From Chara braunii (taxonomy: Eukaryota > Streptophyta > Charophyceae > Charales > Characeae): DNA of 40,796 nucleotides. Under the pieces are notes generated by a model. That model had not been told where the DNA came from. It ran no database searches and saw only the letters and a list, made by a program, of their open reading frames with translations. Shown one piece after another: positions 21,519 through 31,854 of the stretch. The stretch spans positions 31,823 to 72,618 of the forward strand of contig BFEA01001239.1 in assembly GCA_003427395.1 (NCBI GenBank). The letters are read 5' to 3'. Position 1 is the stretch's first letter; every line of letters begins with the position of its first letter. The position numbers and the translations under genes were made by a program.

Positions 21519-22040
21519 GAACAAAAAGATAATCGTGTCAAACTGGAGTCCTGGTTGGTTGCACTTACTCGCCACAATATTCCTTCTACAGAAAAGTTAA
21601 AATCTTTTGTCTGCCTGATCTCCACTCGTGAAGCTGTGCACTCTCCAGAAAGTTGTTTTGTGACGAGGTCTGAGGAGTTGCGAGGACCACCACTCTCCAC
21701 AAACCGCCGTGCACAGGCGGGGAAACCGAATTCACTCTCCACAGCTTGTGTCTACGGTGTGGCGAGCCTTCTGACACATTTTGCATTCGCCAAGTTTGTT
21801 TGGCGAGTAAGTGCAACCAGGCGCCTGCTAGCCAAACTTGACGTATGGAGAGTAGTGCAACCAGGCGGTTACAACACCCCTCTCTCCCAGATTGAATCAG
21901 GCATATGTCCTATACCGAAATTATTTTTCTGGAGTTTTAGTACTTTTTTCCTTCTTTGTTTTCTTATCAATGCCACTTGTTTTGGTTTCTTATTCCCCCT
22001 AAATCTGTGACACAGCTGGACTACCTGTTTGATTATGGCT
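21126..22040. other. Non-coding stretch with fold-back DNA
   Basis: No supported gene. TGGTTGCACTTACTCGCCA (21552-21570) recurs inverted as TGGCGAGTAAGTGCAACCA (about 21799-21817), with GTGCAACCAGGCG again at about 21857, so an inverted-repeat element of about 270-330 bp is likely. A T tract is at 21491-21518. Confidence 0.5.
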
Positions 22041-22044
22041 GTAT

Positions 22045-22170
22045 TTATGTATGGTCATTATTGCAGTATTTAGACTGAAAGATAGCCCCAACGCAGCTAT
22101 AATACAGCTATAATGACCGACCGTACATTGCATTGTATTCAGATGAAGACGGTAGTTCAAATGAAATGGT
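22045..22170. repeat. Fold-back element, GGTCATTATAGC family, copy 2
   Basis: ATGGTCATTATTGCAGTATT ... AGACTGAAAGATAG ... CAGCTATAATGACCG, then TGCATTGTATTC and GAAGACGGTAG. In inverted orientation this matches the 19388-19475 copy along its length. Confidence 0.6.
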
Positions 22171-22491
22171 GGTGAAGAAAAGAAGGTTCAACTGAAAGGG
22201 TGCAGGTGGGACTTGGCCCCCAGGGCTAGCCCCATTATAACAGCTTTAAACCGCCAGTACACAGCCCCAGCCTTGCAGGATTTCTTTTCATCGCCCACAA
22301 ACATTTTGGAGGCTCAGGGCTACTGGACCACAATGGCTGGCAGCACCAGCCAAAAAAAGGAAAAAAGTGCGCCGCCAGCGGTTCGGCAATGCTTGGCACA
22401 CAGTGCGGCACCACCAGGGCGGGGTGTACTGGTGGTCTACAAAGTCAAAAGAAAAAGAGCGGACAGGATGGGCCAGACAACTCAGCATTGG

Positions 22492-22571
<80 letters not shown>

Positions 22572-22743
22572 TTTTATTTTTTATTTTTTTTTGGGAAACC
22601 CTTTGAACTTATATATTATCAATGGAAGAAAAAATGATAAAACATTACATAAAAAAAAAACAAAAACAAAAAAAGATTGGAGGGCCGGGAATCCCTCACA
22701 AACAACCCTGTGAAAGTACGGGGGCCAATACCCAGCTTAGGCT
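22171..22743. other. Non-coding stretch with (GA)n array
   Basis: A (GA)n array of about 35 units occupies 22496-22567, followed by T-rich and A-rich tracts (22568-22595, 22650-22674). ORFs here read through the array and are not genes. Confidence 0.6.
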
Positions 22744-22768
22744 TCTGGAAACCGGGTCCAGTGTCCCA
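22744..22768 (-). repeat. Fragment of three-hairpin tail, copy T9
   Basis: The minus strand reads ATGGGACACTGGACCCGGTT, then TCCAGAAGC: only the first hairpin of the family-1 tail. Confidence 0.5.
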
Positions 22769-23054
22769 TAAATGTAAGTTGCCCCAAAACAGTAAAAAGA
22801 GCGGGGCGTCTCCCGAGACACAACCTCTCAAATTGAGCACAGGTGGTAGTCCTAAGACCGAAAAGAACTGCAGACCCTTAACTCCTCTAGGGTGGGCGGC
22901 TAAAACGCTCCCCAAACCCCAGTGGAAGATGACAACCAAGAACAGAACTGAAGTCTGTCTGCAGAGCTCAGTCTAGCAAGACTAGAATCCCTTCCCCATG
23001 TCTCCTCGAACCATTTTCTGTTGGAGGTCATATCCCCTGATTTTTGTTTTGTTT

Positions 23055-23455
23055 TCATCTGGTCCAGTCACTTATGATTGTGTGCCTATTGTCTTGTGTA
23101 ATCCGTGTCTTCACTGCGACATTCGGGATAAACTTCTTATGAAACAGTTGATTATTCCTGTCGTCCCAGATCAGCTTCATGATGATTCCCCTTATTGCTT
23201 GGGCAACATAAAGCCAATTACCTTCGTTCTGCTGCTCTGCTCTATGTGTCCCTGAGACAATCCACTTGCCGGACCAGTCAAAAGCTTTCTTCGTAATCTG
23301 ATTCCAATGCCGAGTGAACCACTCCCAGATCCTTCGTGAAGCAGGACAAGTTAACCAAAGATGACGATAGTTCTCCCACACCCATTTGCAGCGAATACAG
23401 CTCTCCGGAATAGACATACCTTTTTGGGCCAGGTTTACTGCCGATGCTGTTGCTG
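23055..23455 (-). pseudogene. LINE family 2 ORF2, C-terminal zinc-binding region
   Basis: It resumes the family-2 ORF2 after the nested insertion: SATASAVNLAQKGMSIPES, then CIRCKWVWENYRHLWLTCP (C-x2-C ... H-x4-C, the zf-RVT pattern), then RIWEWFTRHW, and AQAIRGIIMKLIWDDRN. It ends at a stop at 23055 after SDWTR. It resembles the fragment at 37981-38660 (CARCQWALESLPHMWWDCP). The zf-RVT domain is common at the end of plant LINE ORF2 and may bind nucleic acid. In itself this part is open, with no internal stop. Confidence 0.8.
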
Positions 23456-23460
23456 AGAAG

Positions 23461-24627
23461 GTGTTACATGCCCTTTTGGGCGATGTACATAATAAACCGA
23501 GGATCCGAGGATCTGCAATGTGATAAAGAGGACTGAACGGACAATACAGTGCAAGTGGGATCTCAAGTTGAACAAGCAATGTGCATTATGATACGTACAA
23601 AATGGCGCCTTGTGGCGCAGCGGAAGACTTAGGTGTAAGTCCTGACCTGACCGGGACTGACCTCTTAGACTATCACGTAGTGCAAGACAGCGCAGCAGAA
23701 TGCTAGGATACCAATGACTAGCCCAATCAACGTTGCAACGCAGACCCAACATACATCATTCTCATCACAAGTGTAAAGGGGCCTGGCGCTATACACAAGA
23801 AGAAGGCGCCAGGTCCAGATCATGCACAGACGAAGAGGAGGGGAACAGACGAAGAAGAGGGGGAGAGATGGGGATGTCGTCAACACCAAGTCTTTGTTAC
23901 AAGTCCCAAATAATCCCTCGTCAAAATGTCTGAAGCCCAAATGTCGAGTCTGGATCCAAATGTCACCAAGCCCGCTCTCTCATAGTCTGCTGATGCACTG
24001 AAGTCAGGTAGCGAGAGGGTGAGATGGAGATGGTGGACTGAGAAGAGGAAAAATAAAACTCTCTCTCTCTCTCATATGCCAGGTACTAGTCTGTGATGTT
24101 GGCGCTGTGCTGCAGGTACCTCGAAGGCGAAGCTGGAGCTATGGCGCTGCAGGCAAGTATCCCTGGCCTCCACCCAATCTCTCTCTCTCTAGTACTACTC
24201 TAGCTCCTAAGAGTGCCCAGCGCTGAAGACTACTGCTAACGCTACTAGCACCCAGCTCTGAAGACTACTGCTAGCACTACTACTACTCCTGCAGTGCTCC
24301 TCCAGAGTACTGCTGCCGAATCCTGAAGACTACCTCCTGCCTCCTGAACTGCACGTGAAGTGCCTGGGAAGCACCTAGGAACTACCTGCCGGCCTGCAGG
24401 GCAGGCCAGTCCCATATAGTGCTGACCCGTCCAGGAGGCTGCACTTGCCAATGCCGAAACGTGCCAGACCCTGGCGTTGAAGCTCAACCAGGGGTTGTCT
24501 TGAAAACAGGCCCGAAGTAGCCTGTGCTAAAACCCTGGTTTGTTGCCTGAGTTTCAGGGCGGGTCGAACTGATGAGGGCCTGAAAATGGCCCTCAGTTTC
24601 AGGCTGAAAGCACCCAGGGCCGGAAAG

Positions 24628-24659
<32 letters not shown>

Positions 24660-25085
24660 GGAGTCCAGGGTGTTGTAGAGGTCAGTCAGTGAGTGCACAG
24701 TGATTGCCTGGATCTGCAAGCCGTGGGTGTCCCTTATGAGACCCCATCCCAACCCATCCTCGCGTCAATACTCCTAGCGCACCCCCTATCCCACTATCCT
24801 ACCTCAGTGTGACCAGCACTCAGGACCATCGCCCTACCCACGAGCAGGCAACTTGGACCGAACAGCAGTGATAGGCACCAGGGCTGAGCCAGCCCTGGCG
24901 AACCTTGTCGAACGAGAATGCCCTGATTTAGCCTGAAACGACATAGGACCTGTACGCCCTTGTTTTCAGGCTTTCAGGCTGAAAGGACATGGGGCCTGTA
25001 GGCCCTTGTTTTCAGGCTTTTGGCCTGAAAACGTCACGGGCCTGAAAGGAGGCCCGTGCAGCCTGTTGCAGGCGCAGCATGTAAC
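23461..25085. mobile_element. Nested insertion, probable solo LTR (TGTTA...TAACA ends)
   Basis: The boundaries are TGTTACATGC (from 23462) and GCATGTAACA (to 25086), a 10-bp perfect terminal inverted repeat with TG...CA ends as in LTRs. Flanks AGAAG at 23456-23460 and 25086-25090 (GAAGG/GAAGT if TG...CA is taken as the exact end) suggest a 4-5-bp target duplication, the size made by LTR integrases. Removing the insert with one flank copy joins the LINE frame exactly (LQNF to SATASAV). Inside there is no gag or pol. It holds TGGCGCAGCGGAAG (23614), CT runs, a T tract (24631-24659), and several GGCCTGAAA/TTTCAGGCT inverted repeats (24500-25065). A TIR DNA transposon is the alternative. Confidence 0.6.
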
Positions 25086-25090
25086 AGAAG

Positions 25091-27640
25091 TTCTGAAGCC
25101 ACAATAAACTGGCTGTCTTCTGAGAAGGTAGCTTACGAAATTGTTGCCAGATTGATGTCAGCTGAGTTGTAGAAATGGTCAACAAGTCATGTTTCTGCCT
25201 GCGTTCTATCACTGACTGGCTCGGCTGTTTTTTCACTTTCTGTCTCAGTAGGCTTGTCCCCAGTTTCGAGCAGCATTCGTCTAATTGGACATTCCGGTGA
25301 CCTGAAAGCCAACCTATATTTCGAAAGTCAACTGCTGCTGTCTTTACCATCTGAACTCCCATTGGGAGGACCGCAGAGTAAATCAACATATCCCCCACTT
25401 TTGCCTTCGTAGTCTTCAGTCTTACTGCTATCTCCGTTAGCCCTTCTAAGGAGTCCAGTCTCACCGATGATGGCACCGACAACTCTTTTGAGAACTCGAA
25501 GGTATTTTGAATCTCCTACTTCTTAGCTCTGTAGCCATTTATTCCTAGATCATCTGTAACTTGGTAGACAAACTGTGTTTCTCCTGTTGAAGGGCTATAC
25601 CATAGTCCATTATCCGGGATTCTGCAGACTAATAACAAGTTCTTTCACGACCAAAAGATTGCATCTTTCAAGTCCTGAAGTCTACTTTCAACGTTTCTGA
25701 GTCTTGTCAACCTTGTTCTAAGGTTTTCCTCTGTTTTCCACGAGTTATTCTCTTCATTCCACAGATCTCTCACCCTTACCACACCCCTTTCAATCCATGA
25801 TTTACCAAAATGTCCAGCTGAGTCATGGGCGGAAAATTCCTGTCCCGCAGCATCCCGAATCAGCGGGATTTCAAAAAGTATCTGATTTAGGACCGAGTCT
25901 CTCGAAGTGGGGTGTAGTCTTTCTGTCGGGAATACCTTTTGCCATGCATGCAAGATATTCTTCCAAAACATAGACTTCGGTTTCTTTTTAATATAGGACT
26001 TGATAAGAAAACATGCCAGAACATCTTCCTCTCGAATCAGGAACCATTCTTCAGCCAGGATGTGGAGAGCCATATACAGCCAGGGTGATCTTGCCTCTTC
26101 CAAGAGAGCTTTAACTGGCCACTTTGCTAACTGAGCAAGATTTTGTCTCCGTGGGTCCAACAGACCCAGACCTCCTTCGGATCGCGGGAAGGTGATTGTT
26201 TCCCATGCAACCTTTGCCATAACACCTTGAAGTTCCTCTTCATTTGCTTCTGGCTTCCAAAGTATTTTGGCCGCCTCGTTCTTAATCTTCTTATATGCTG
26301 CATACCCGAGTAGATGAACTGCCAATGTAAACCACAGGACTGAGAACCCTACCGAGGAGATAACTAGAGCTCTACCCATCAATGAGAGATGCCTTGTGTG
26401 TTTCCAACTGGCTATACCGTTAGTCAGTTTCTCTGCCAGAAGGTCGTCTTGAAGTATCTCATTGTTCGTTAGGGAGACTTGAACTCCATGGAAACGCTCG
26501 GATGTGTTTGCTGGTACCGCCTTCAGCTCCCAGTTCACCCTTAGATGAAATTCATCAAGAAGGAAGAATCCTGACTTATGCCAATTTATAGAAGCTTTAG
26601 ATAAATTACAGTAGGTATCCAACACCTTCCTAAGGTTTAGTAGGTTAGATTTAGTGTTCTTACAGGCTAAGGTTAGATCATCAGCCAATGCACTGCCTTT
26701 CCACTTTTTTTGGTTGGAGAGTCTGCGTCCCTCGATTTGGTCATTGTGTCTTATGTTGTCCAGTAATACCTCTAAATGAATGACGAAAAGGAGCGGAGCT
26801 AAGGGACAGCCTTGGCGGAGTGACCTGGTCAAGGAGAATTCTTGAGAGACTTGTCCATTTACCATTACTGCTGCTGATGCAGTTGAGTACATTACTGCAA
26901 CCCGTCTGCAAAAGTTTTCCCCAAAGCCCATCTGTTTTAGCGTGGTCATCACGAAGGCCCACCCAACTCTGTCATAGACCTTTTCCATATCAAGAAGCAG
27001 GATTGCGACATCTCTTCTCTCAAAAGCAATGATTTTTAGCGCTTGTATAGTCGTAGCTATGTTGTCCAATACAAACTTCTGTTAAACAAAGGCTCCCTGC
27101 TCCTTTCCCACAATATTCGGTAAATATTGAGTTAGTCGTAGGGTCAGGGTCTTAGCGAGTATCTTGTATGAGACATTCAATACAGATATAGGCCTCTGGT
27201 TCCAAACATCCGCTTTCTCTCTTTTTTTATAAATCAGTGATATTATACCCTTCATCATTCCGCGGGTAAGTTCTCCTCCTACCAACACCTTAATATTATA
27301 GATATTTGAGGTTTCGATAGGTAGGCCATCATCACTTGGTGTTTTCCCTTTGGCCATTTTCTTGGCAGCATAGAGTAGCTCTTCTGGTGCGATGAGCCTG
27401 TCCAAATCTAACTTCGCTGAGATAGTCAATTTAGCTTTTGCCCGATTCCAAAAGTCCGAGTTTTCTCTCAGATCAGTTCCTATAGTATCGAATGGTCTAC
27501 GTGTACACAGTATATCTTGGAAGTAAAGTCTCGCAAATCCGCACATTTTTTTTAGGTCATCTGATATGATTGAGTCTGCTGTGAAGGGATGTGTCAGTTC
27601 TTTCATCGGTGTTCTGGAGCTTTGTAGGTCCATGCCCCTT
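25091..27640 (-). pseudogene. LINE family 2 ORF2: reverse transcriptase and downstream region
   Basis: RT landmarks on the minus strand: KMAKGKTPSDDGLPIE, SLIYKKREKADVWNQRPISVLN, GKEQGAFV, LLLDMEKVYDRVGWAFV (first catalytic Asp), SLRQGCPLAPLLFVIHLE, SALADDLTLACK (the xADD box, with Leu in place of the usual Phe/Tyr), then SLMGRALVISSV and GGLGLLDPRRQNLA. Breaks: TAA at about 27079 between GAFV and QKFVLDN; TGA at 25645 after AIFWS; TAG at about 25530. The frame is kept across all three, so these are point nonsense changes in one long frame. It then runs to the nested insertion at 25090. With the endonuclease this would copy LINE RNA into nicked DNA. This copy is inactive. Confidence 0.85.
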
Positions 27641-28195
27641 GGGCGTCTTGTCGCCCTATAGCGACCCCTCTCCTTAGTCTTTCCTCGCGCCTTGTGCGTG
27701 CCGACCTCTTTGGTCGTGGGCCTCCGCTCCGAGGCTCCCGTAGGTGGCCTCCACATTGGCCCCTTATTTCCTGCTGGGCCGCCCATCTCTTGGCTTCCTC
27801 ATTCCCTCATTGTTGTCGCGCTGCAACTGCTAGTTCAAAGGGCCCTTCGGCCTTAGTCTTATTGCATTCCGATGGCCCTCCCGGCCTCCTGCTATGTTCT
27901 ACGTGCCCCTGTTCTTGCGCTCGCTTGCTTGCTATCGCTTGGTTCTTTCCTCCTCTGGTTCTCGCCCCAGGGCATTACTCCCTCCTGCGATCTAGTCCTT
28001 TGTCTCGTCTTACTCCGGATTTCTCGGTTGTGCACAGTTCGTCCATATTTGGTCTCTCGAGTGATGGGAAGTTATTCGGGACTCACCAGTCCTGACAGCG
28101 GGAGAGAGAGAGGGAAAACAGTTGAGAAGGGAGGATGCGCGGGAGAGAACGATGCGAGAAAACAGAGCAGGGGGGGGGGGGGAGAGAAGCCTACG
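27641..28195. other. GC-rich interruption inside LINE family 2
   Basis: Between DQIEKETF (28190) and MDLQSSRTPM (27634) the LINE protein is interrupted by about 550 bp of GC-rich DNA with a different character. It contains a 13-14 base G run (28169-28182) and GA repeats. No coding motif is recognised. An insertion is likely, but I could not identify terminal repeats or a target duplication. Confidence 0.5.
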
Positions 28196-29354
28196 AAATG
28201 TTTCTTTTTCGATCTGGTCTCATGTTGTAATGTTCCTCTGTGATAGCCACGCTTTCCATTGTTCCTGCTGTTTTATCTTCATCTGTTCCAGCTTACACAG
28301 GCTTCTTTTCCTTTTGGCAGTCCAATATATATACGAAATAGGATGCTTACCAAAATATTTTTCAGCCTGTACCACAGTTCTCAAGAGCTTCCTTTCTATG
28401 TGATTTCTACGTCTAGCTTTTAATTGTGAAATAATATTCAACGACCCCTGCATAATACACAGGTCTACCTCTACCCAATCTGTTTCAGATACGAACAGGT
28501 GTTTGGCTTCGTTCCACTGTTTAAAATGTCGTTGGATCCACAGGATAACCTGCGGATCTTCTAGATGGGACGTATTCAATTTGAAGTATGCTTTGCCGAA
28601 TTTCTCTTTTTGCGTAGTATTGAGACTTGCTATAACTGGACTATGGTCTGAAATTGTACCAATCGAGACTTTCACCTGAGTGCCGGTATTACATGCCTCC
28701 CCCTTCATTAGGAAAAAATCTAAGCGTCTCCGTATCGGGGGGGTCTGGGATCCATGCCAGGTATAACCAGAAGCTTCCAGATTCAGAGTCCCATAGACAT
28801 TTGTCAGTCCTTGAGATACGAAGAGCGAATTTAGCAGTTAACAGTCTGTTCTTATTGGGTGTCGTTTAGAACTATCAAGCCCAGGGTTCAGAACGACATT
28901 CCAATCTGCCCCAATGATCAAGCTGTTAGGATCAGGCAAAAAACCCGGTAGTTCTGACAACAAGGTCACTCTTTCATTGTATTCTGAGGGTACATAGACA
29001 AATATTATTGTCCAGATATTATTTTCCATTGCAACTTTTATCCAGATCCAGCGGCCCCATATGTTGGTCAAGGATAGAGATTTTCATTTCTTTGTGGATC
29101 AAAATCCCCACCCCTCCTCTAGTCCCTTGATCATTGGTCGCACCCTTCGCAGAAGCCCAAAACTGTGGGCCCTGCCACCATTTCGTATCATTTCGCATTC
29201 GATGTTCATCTAACTCGGACTCCTGAATACATAAAATATGAACTTCATTCTTGTGGACCCAAGTCTTCAATCTGTTTCTCTTCTGTTTTCTTCCAGTGTC
29301 ACATAAGCCGCGAACGTTCCATGTCACGATACGAAGCTTGCCTCTAAGAGGCAT
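28190..29354 (-). pseudogene. LINE family 2 ORF2: APE-type endonuclease
   Basis: It starts MPLRGKLRIVTWNVRGL at 29354, giving the N of the endonuclease at once. Next come CIQESELDEH (catalytic Glu), GTRGGVGILIHK, IIFVYVPSEYN, IIGADWNVVLNP (Asp-x-Asn), YTWHGS...RRRLDFFL and TISDHSPVIAS (the Asp-His of the S-D-H motif). A frameshift lies at about 29050-29070 and stops at 28838 and 28220. The start overlaps the last 11 bases of ORF1 (ATG at 29354-29352, ORF1 stop TAG at 29346-29344), so ORF1 and ORF2 overlap out of frame. It nicks target DNA to prime reverse transcription. It is damaged here. Confidence 0.8.
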
Positions 29355-30737
29355 GACCTATCATCAAGCCGAGATTTCCTTGGATGCGGCCCTCTTCCTC
29401 GATGTCCGGTTCTCCTTTCTTCCTTCTCCTAAGGCCCTCCGGCTCGCTGCCCCCAGCCTCATTCCACGACATTTGCAAGGTTTCCACTTGCCTGTGGACA
29501 TAATGAAATAGCCATTTGGCTATTGTATGGGCAAAGAAGTAGCTTTTAAATATAATTTCGTCAAGCCCTTCATTGAGTGGAGAGTTCAGGCACAACAGTG
29601 GAAACCACCCTTTGTCTAGTGAAGTCAACTGTTGCTTGATCTAATTTGTCATTTTGGTGTCCAGGAAGACGTAAAACAGTCGCACCCTGTGCACATTGAA
29701 GTCTTGGGCAGTGTCGACTCCTACTTGGAGCGTAGGGATCATTCGAAGATTCAAACAGGCTGGGACCTGTTTTTTCACTTTAGCAATAATCTCAGTCTCG
29801 GTTAGGGTTACGTCTGCTTCTGCTGTGGGTAGTTCCATTGTCCTGTCCGCAAGCAAAGTGGACATTACCATCACCCCTTCCTTTGCATTTGTTAAAATTA
29901 ATGGGACCAGAATCTTGGGAATATTCTAGTCCTCTGCACCCAGAGTTGTCACGGGACCCGCCTCTATCAATCCCGCCGTCCCATCCATCTGTCCCATTCT
30001 CAGGCTCTTTCTATTGTCTATACCGTCATCTCTCAAACCCTGGCCCCCTCCCTTGCCTCTCGCCGCTCTCGGCACTCATTTCTGAGATCGCTCATGTCGA
30101 TCTTCTTTGGGTTTCCCTTTCCTTTTCTTCTTCCCTTTGGCCAAAACTCCCACTGCCCGTCTTCCCAAACGGTAGGTAGACTCCCCATCTCCTCCATCTT
30201 TTTCCTCCTCCTTGTCCACTTCGTCTTCCTCCATTTCTTCTTCAAATGGTTCTCTCCTTGTCCTTCCCCGTGATCCAGATTGCTTCGTTTTGGACTTATT
30301 ACCCTTTACCCTACTGCCGCCAGTCCCTTGGCTGTCCGATGAACCTGTCGGTTTTTCATAGAACCTACCTGCTTTTGGATTCCGATTGCGATTGCACTTG
30401 TCTCCTGGAGGGAAGAACCTTCGATATCCGGTCAACGGGGGACGTTCTCCCAACGGAACAAAGCTTGAAAAAGGTGGTTCCGGAGGGAGGATTTTTTCCT
30501 CCTCCTGATTGAAAGGATCGTGTCCCGCTTCTGCCCTCACAGGGAAACACTCATCCGTCTCGTCGTGATAGAGTGCTCGGCAAAGACCGCACAAGGGAGT
30601 ACTTGTCGAAATAATCTCAAAGTAGTAGTCTCCCTGGTGTGGGATTCCTACCGCCAACCGTGGTTTGACCCTCGATCTCGCTTGGGGTTCGAGGTCGAAT
30701 CTCACTGTGCCCAATTCTGGTTCTTCAACATCAGGTT
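29344..30737 (-). pseudogene. LINE family 2 ORF1: zinc-knuckle protein
   Basis: A 212-residue stretch (30714-30076) holds a zinc knuckle CGLCRALYHDETDEC (C-x2-C-x4-H-x5-C), then a highly charged linker with FEEEMEEDEVDKEEEKDG and the basic GKKKRKGKPKEDRHER. After a stop at 30076, frames at 29874-29641 and 29628-29344 continue with ordered sequence (TEIIAKVKKQVPACLN, RVRLFYVFLDTKM, HTIAKWLFHYVHRQVETLQM). Their place between knuckle and endonuclease matches the ordered C-terminal part of the family-1 ORF1. The N-terminal domain before the knuckle is missing or unrecognised. Role inferred: binding of LINE RNA. Confidence 0.65.
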
Positions 30738-30831
30738 AGGTAGGATGTTGTTTGATAACTGCCCCAAAGGTGTTTTTAACAGCAGTTAGCAACATAAACA
30801 TCAGCTGAAGGGGCACTCGAGGACATCTAAT

Positions 30832-31191
30832 TCATAAATTTTTTTGAGCCATATTTTTGAATGTTTTCATTTTAGCTAGTGTCATCCACGACATAAACTG
30901 CATTTTATAGTCTTTACCATCCGCATAGATTCGATTCATTTGTTTGTGGATCATACATTCAATCACATTTGTTTGAGACGAGACAAAGGAACAAAGGTTC
31001 TTTCCTTCACTCTGATATTGACCACGTTTGACTCCTTCATCAAGCAATCCGGAATCGTACCAAGCGTTTTCATAAATTCTCACCAGCTGTTTTTTAACTT
31101 TTAGGGGTAACTGGGCGCAGTCACGAAAGCAGTTTGTAAATGCGTTTCGAATTGCCTTTTTAGAGTCCAGTAGAGTCCAGTACTGTCCCAA
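30832..31191 (-). CDS. Unassigned 119-residue ORF
   Basis: An open frame with balanced, protein-like composition. It begins MGQYWTLLDSKKAIRNAF and includes DCAQLPLKVKKQLVRIYENA, FVSSQTNVIECMIHKQMN, and ends KTFKNMAQKNL. I recognise no domain, signal peptide or membrane segment. It lies between the 5' remnant of LINE family 2 and the 3' end of the Penelope-like element, on the same strand as both. It does not look like either element's known proteins. It could be a captured gene fragment or part of another transposon. The start is simply the first ATG and may not be the real one. Confidence 0.35.
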   Translation of the reverse strand: MGQYWTLLDSKKAIRNAFTNCFRDCAQLPLKVKKQLVRIYENAWYDSGLLDEGVKRGQYQSEGKNLCSFVSSQTNVIECMIHKQMNRIYADGKDYKMQFMSWMTLAKMKTFKNMAQKNL

Positions 31192-31429
31192 GTTTCAACT
31201 GCAGTCGAAACACTTCACACGCATAAAAGTCGCAAGGCAGAGTTTGCAACTGCAGTCCAGTCCCGCATGCGCCCCATGCGGCCTCTTTTTTTTTTTTTTT
31301 TTTTTTTTTTTNNCGGNCGTGGCCGAAACATCGCGGCCGTGACCCAGCCNCGTGACGAGATGCTCTCTCTCTTTTTTTTTTTTTTTTTTCTCCTTTTTTT
31401 TACCTCAGGTGTGGCCGCGGCATCGCAAC

Positions 31430-31630
31430 TGTATAGATAACAACATCCGAGCACTCGTGCAATTCTAGACCAAGTCAGCAATGACCGCAAGACGTACGTC
31501 GTAGCAGAAAGTGAAATAAAAAAGAAAGATAGATGGAGAGAGGGACGGGGTCGGCACAGACACACACAGAGAGAGAAAGAGAGAGAGAGAGAGAACTAGA
31601 GAGAGAGAGAGAGAGAGAGAGAAAGAAAAA

Positions 31631-31668
<38 letters not shown>

Positions 31669-31740
31669 AGAGAAAGAAGAAAATGAGAGAGAAGAGAGAA
31701 GAAGAAAAAAGACAAAGAGAGACGACGACAAAGAGAAAAA
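31430..31740 (-). repeat. PLE 3' pseudo-LTR copy
   Basis: It matches 36400-36588 in the same orientation: GAGCACTCGTGCAATTCTAG against GAACACTCGTGCAATCCTAG, then ACCAAGTCAGCAATGACCGC in both, GTACGTCGTAGCAGAA in both, and GAAATAAAAAAGAAA in both. A purine tract then follows up to AGACGACGAC. In this copy the tract has expanded into (GA)n and a G run of about 31 (31638-31668). The repeat probably once continued to the ribozyme-like motif at 31861-31912. Confidence 0.8.
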
Positions 31741-31854
31741 GATAAGATGGAAGACGGAACGCACAGTAAATAGTAAAAAATCATTGATTCACCCGAACAC
31801 GACGCTGATAAAGAATACACATGAAGAATGATGAGCAAAGAACCGTAGTTCTTC

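Larger units (their letters stand above)
22980..30740 (-). mobile_element. L1-type LINE, family 2, decayed, with nested insertion
   Basis: Minus-strand order: ORF1 with zinc knuckle (30737-29344), ORF2 endonuclease (29354-28190), a GC-rich interruption (28195-27640), reverse transcriptase and linker (27640-25091), a 1.6-kb nested insertion (25085-23461), and the ORF2 C-terminus (23455-23055). A short 3'UTR with AAAACAAAACAAAAA follows. The 3' limit is not sharp; 22980 is approximate. It differs from family 1 in sequence throughout, and its 3' end lacks the three-hairpin tail. Confidence 0.8.

Noticed and set aside
22213-22713. ORFs of about 80-166 residues through the (GA)n array
   Set aside because: Most of the length is Arg/Glu repeat from the array; no protein-like remainder.
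23590-23650. Possible tRNA or tRNA-derived SINE head (TGGCGCAGCGG matches a pol III A box)
   Set aside because: No convincing B box or cloverleaf follows at the right distance; kept only as a note inside the insertion.
24570-24590. CTGATGAG at about 24571 as a second hammerhead core
   Set aside because: No stem II followed by GAAA is found at the right spacing.
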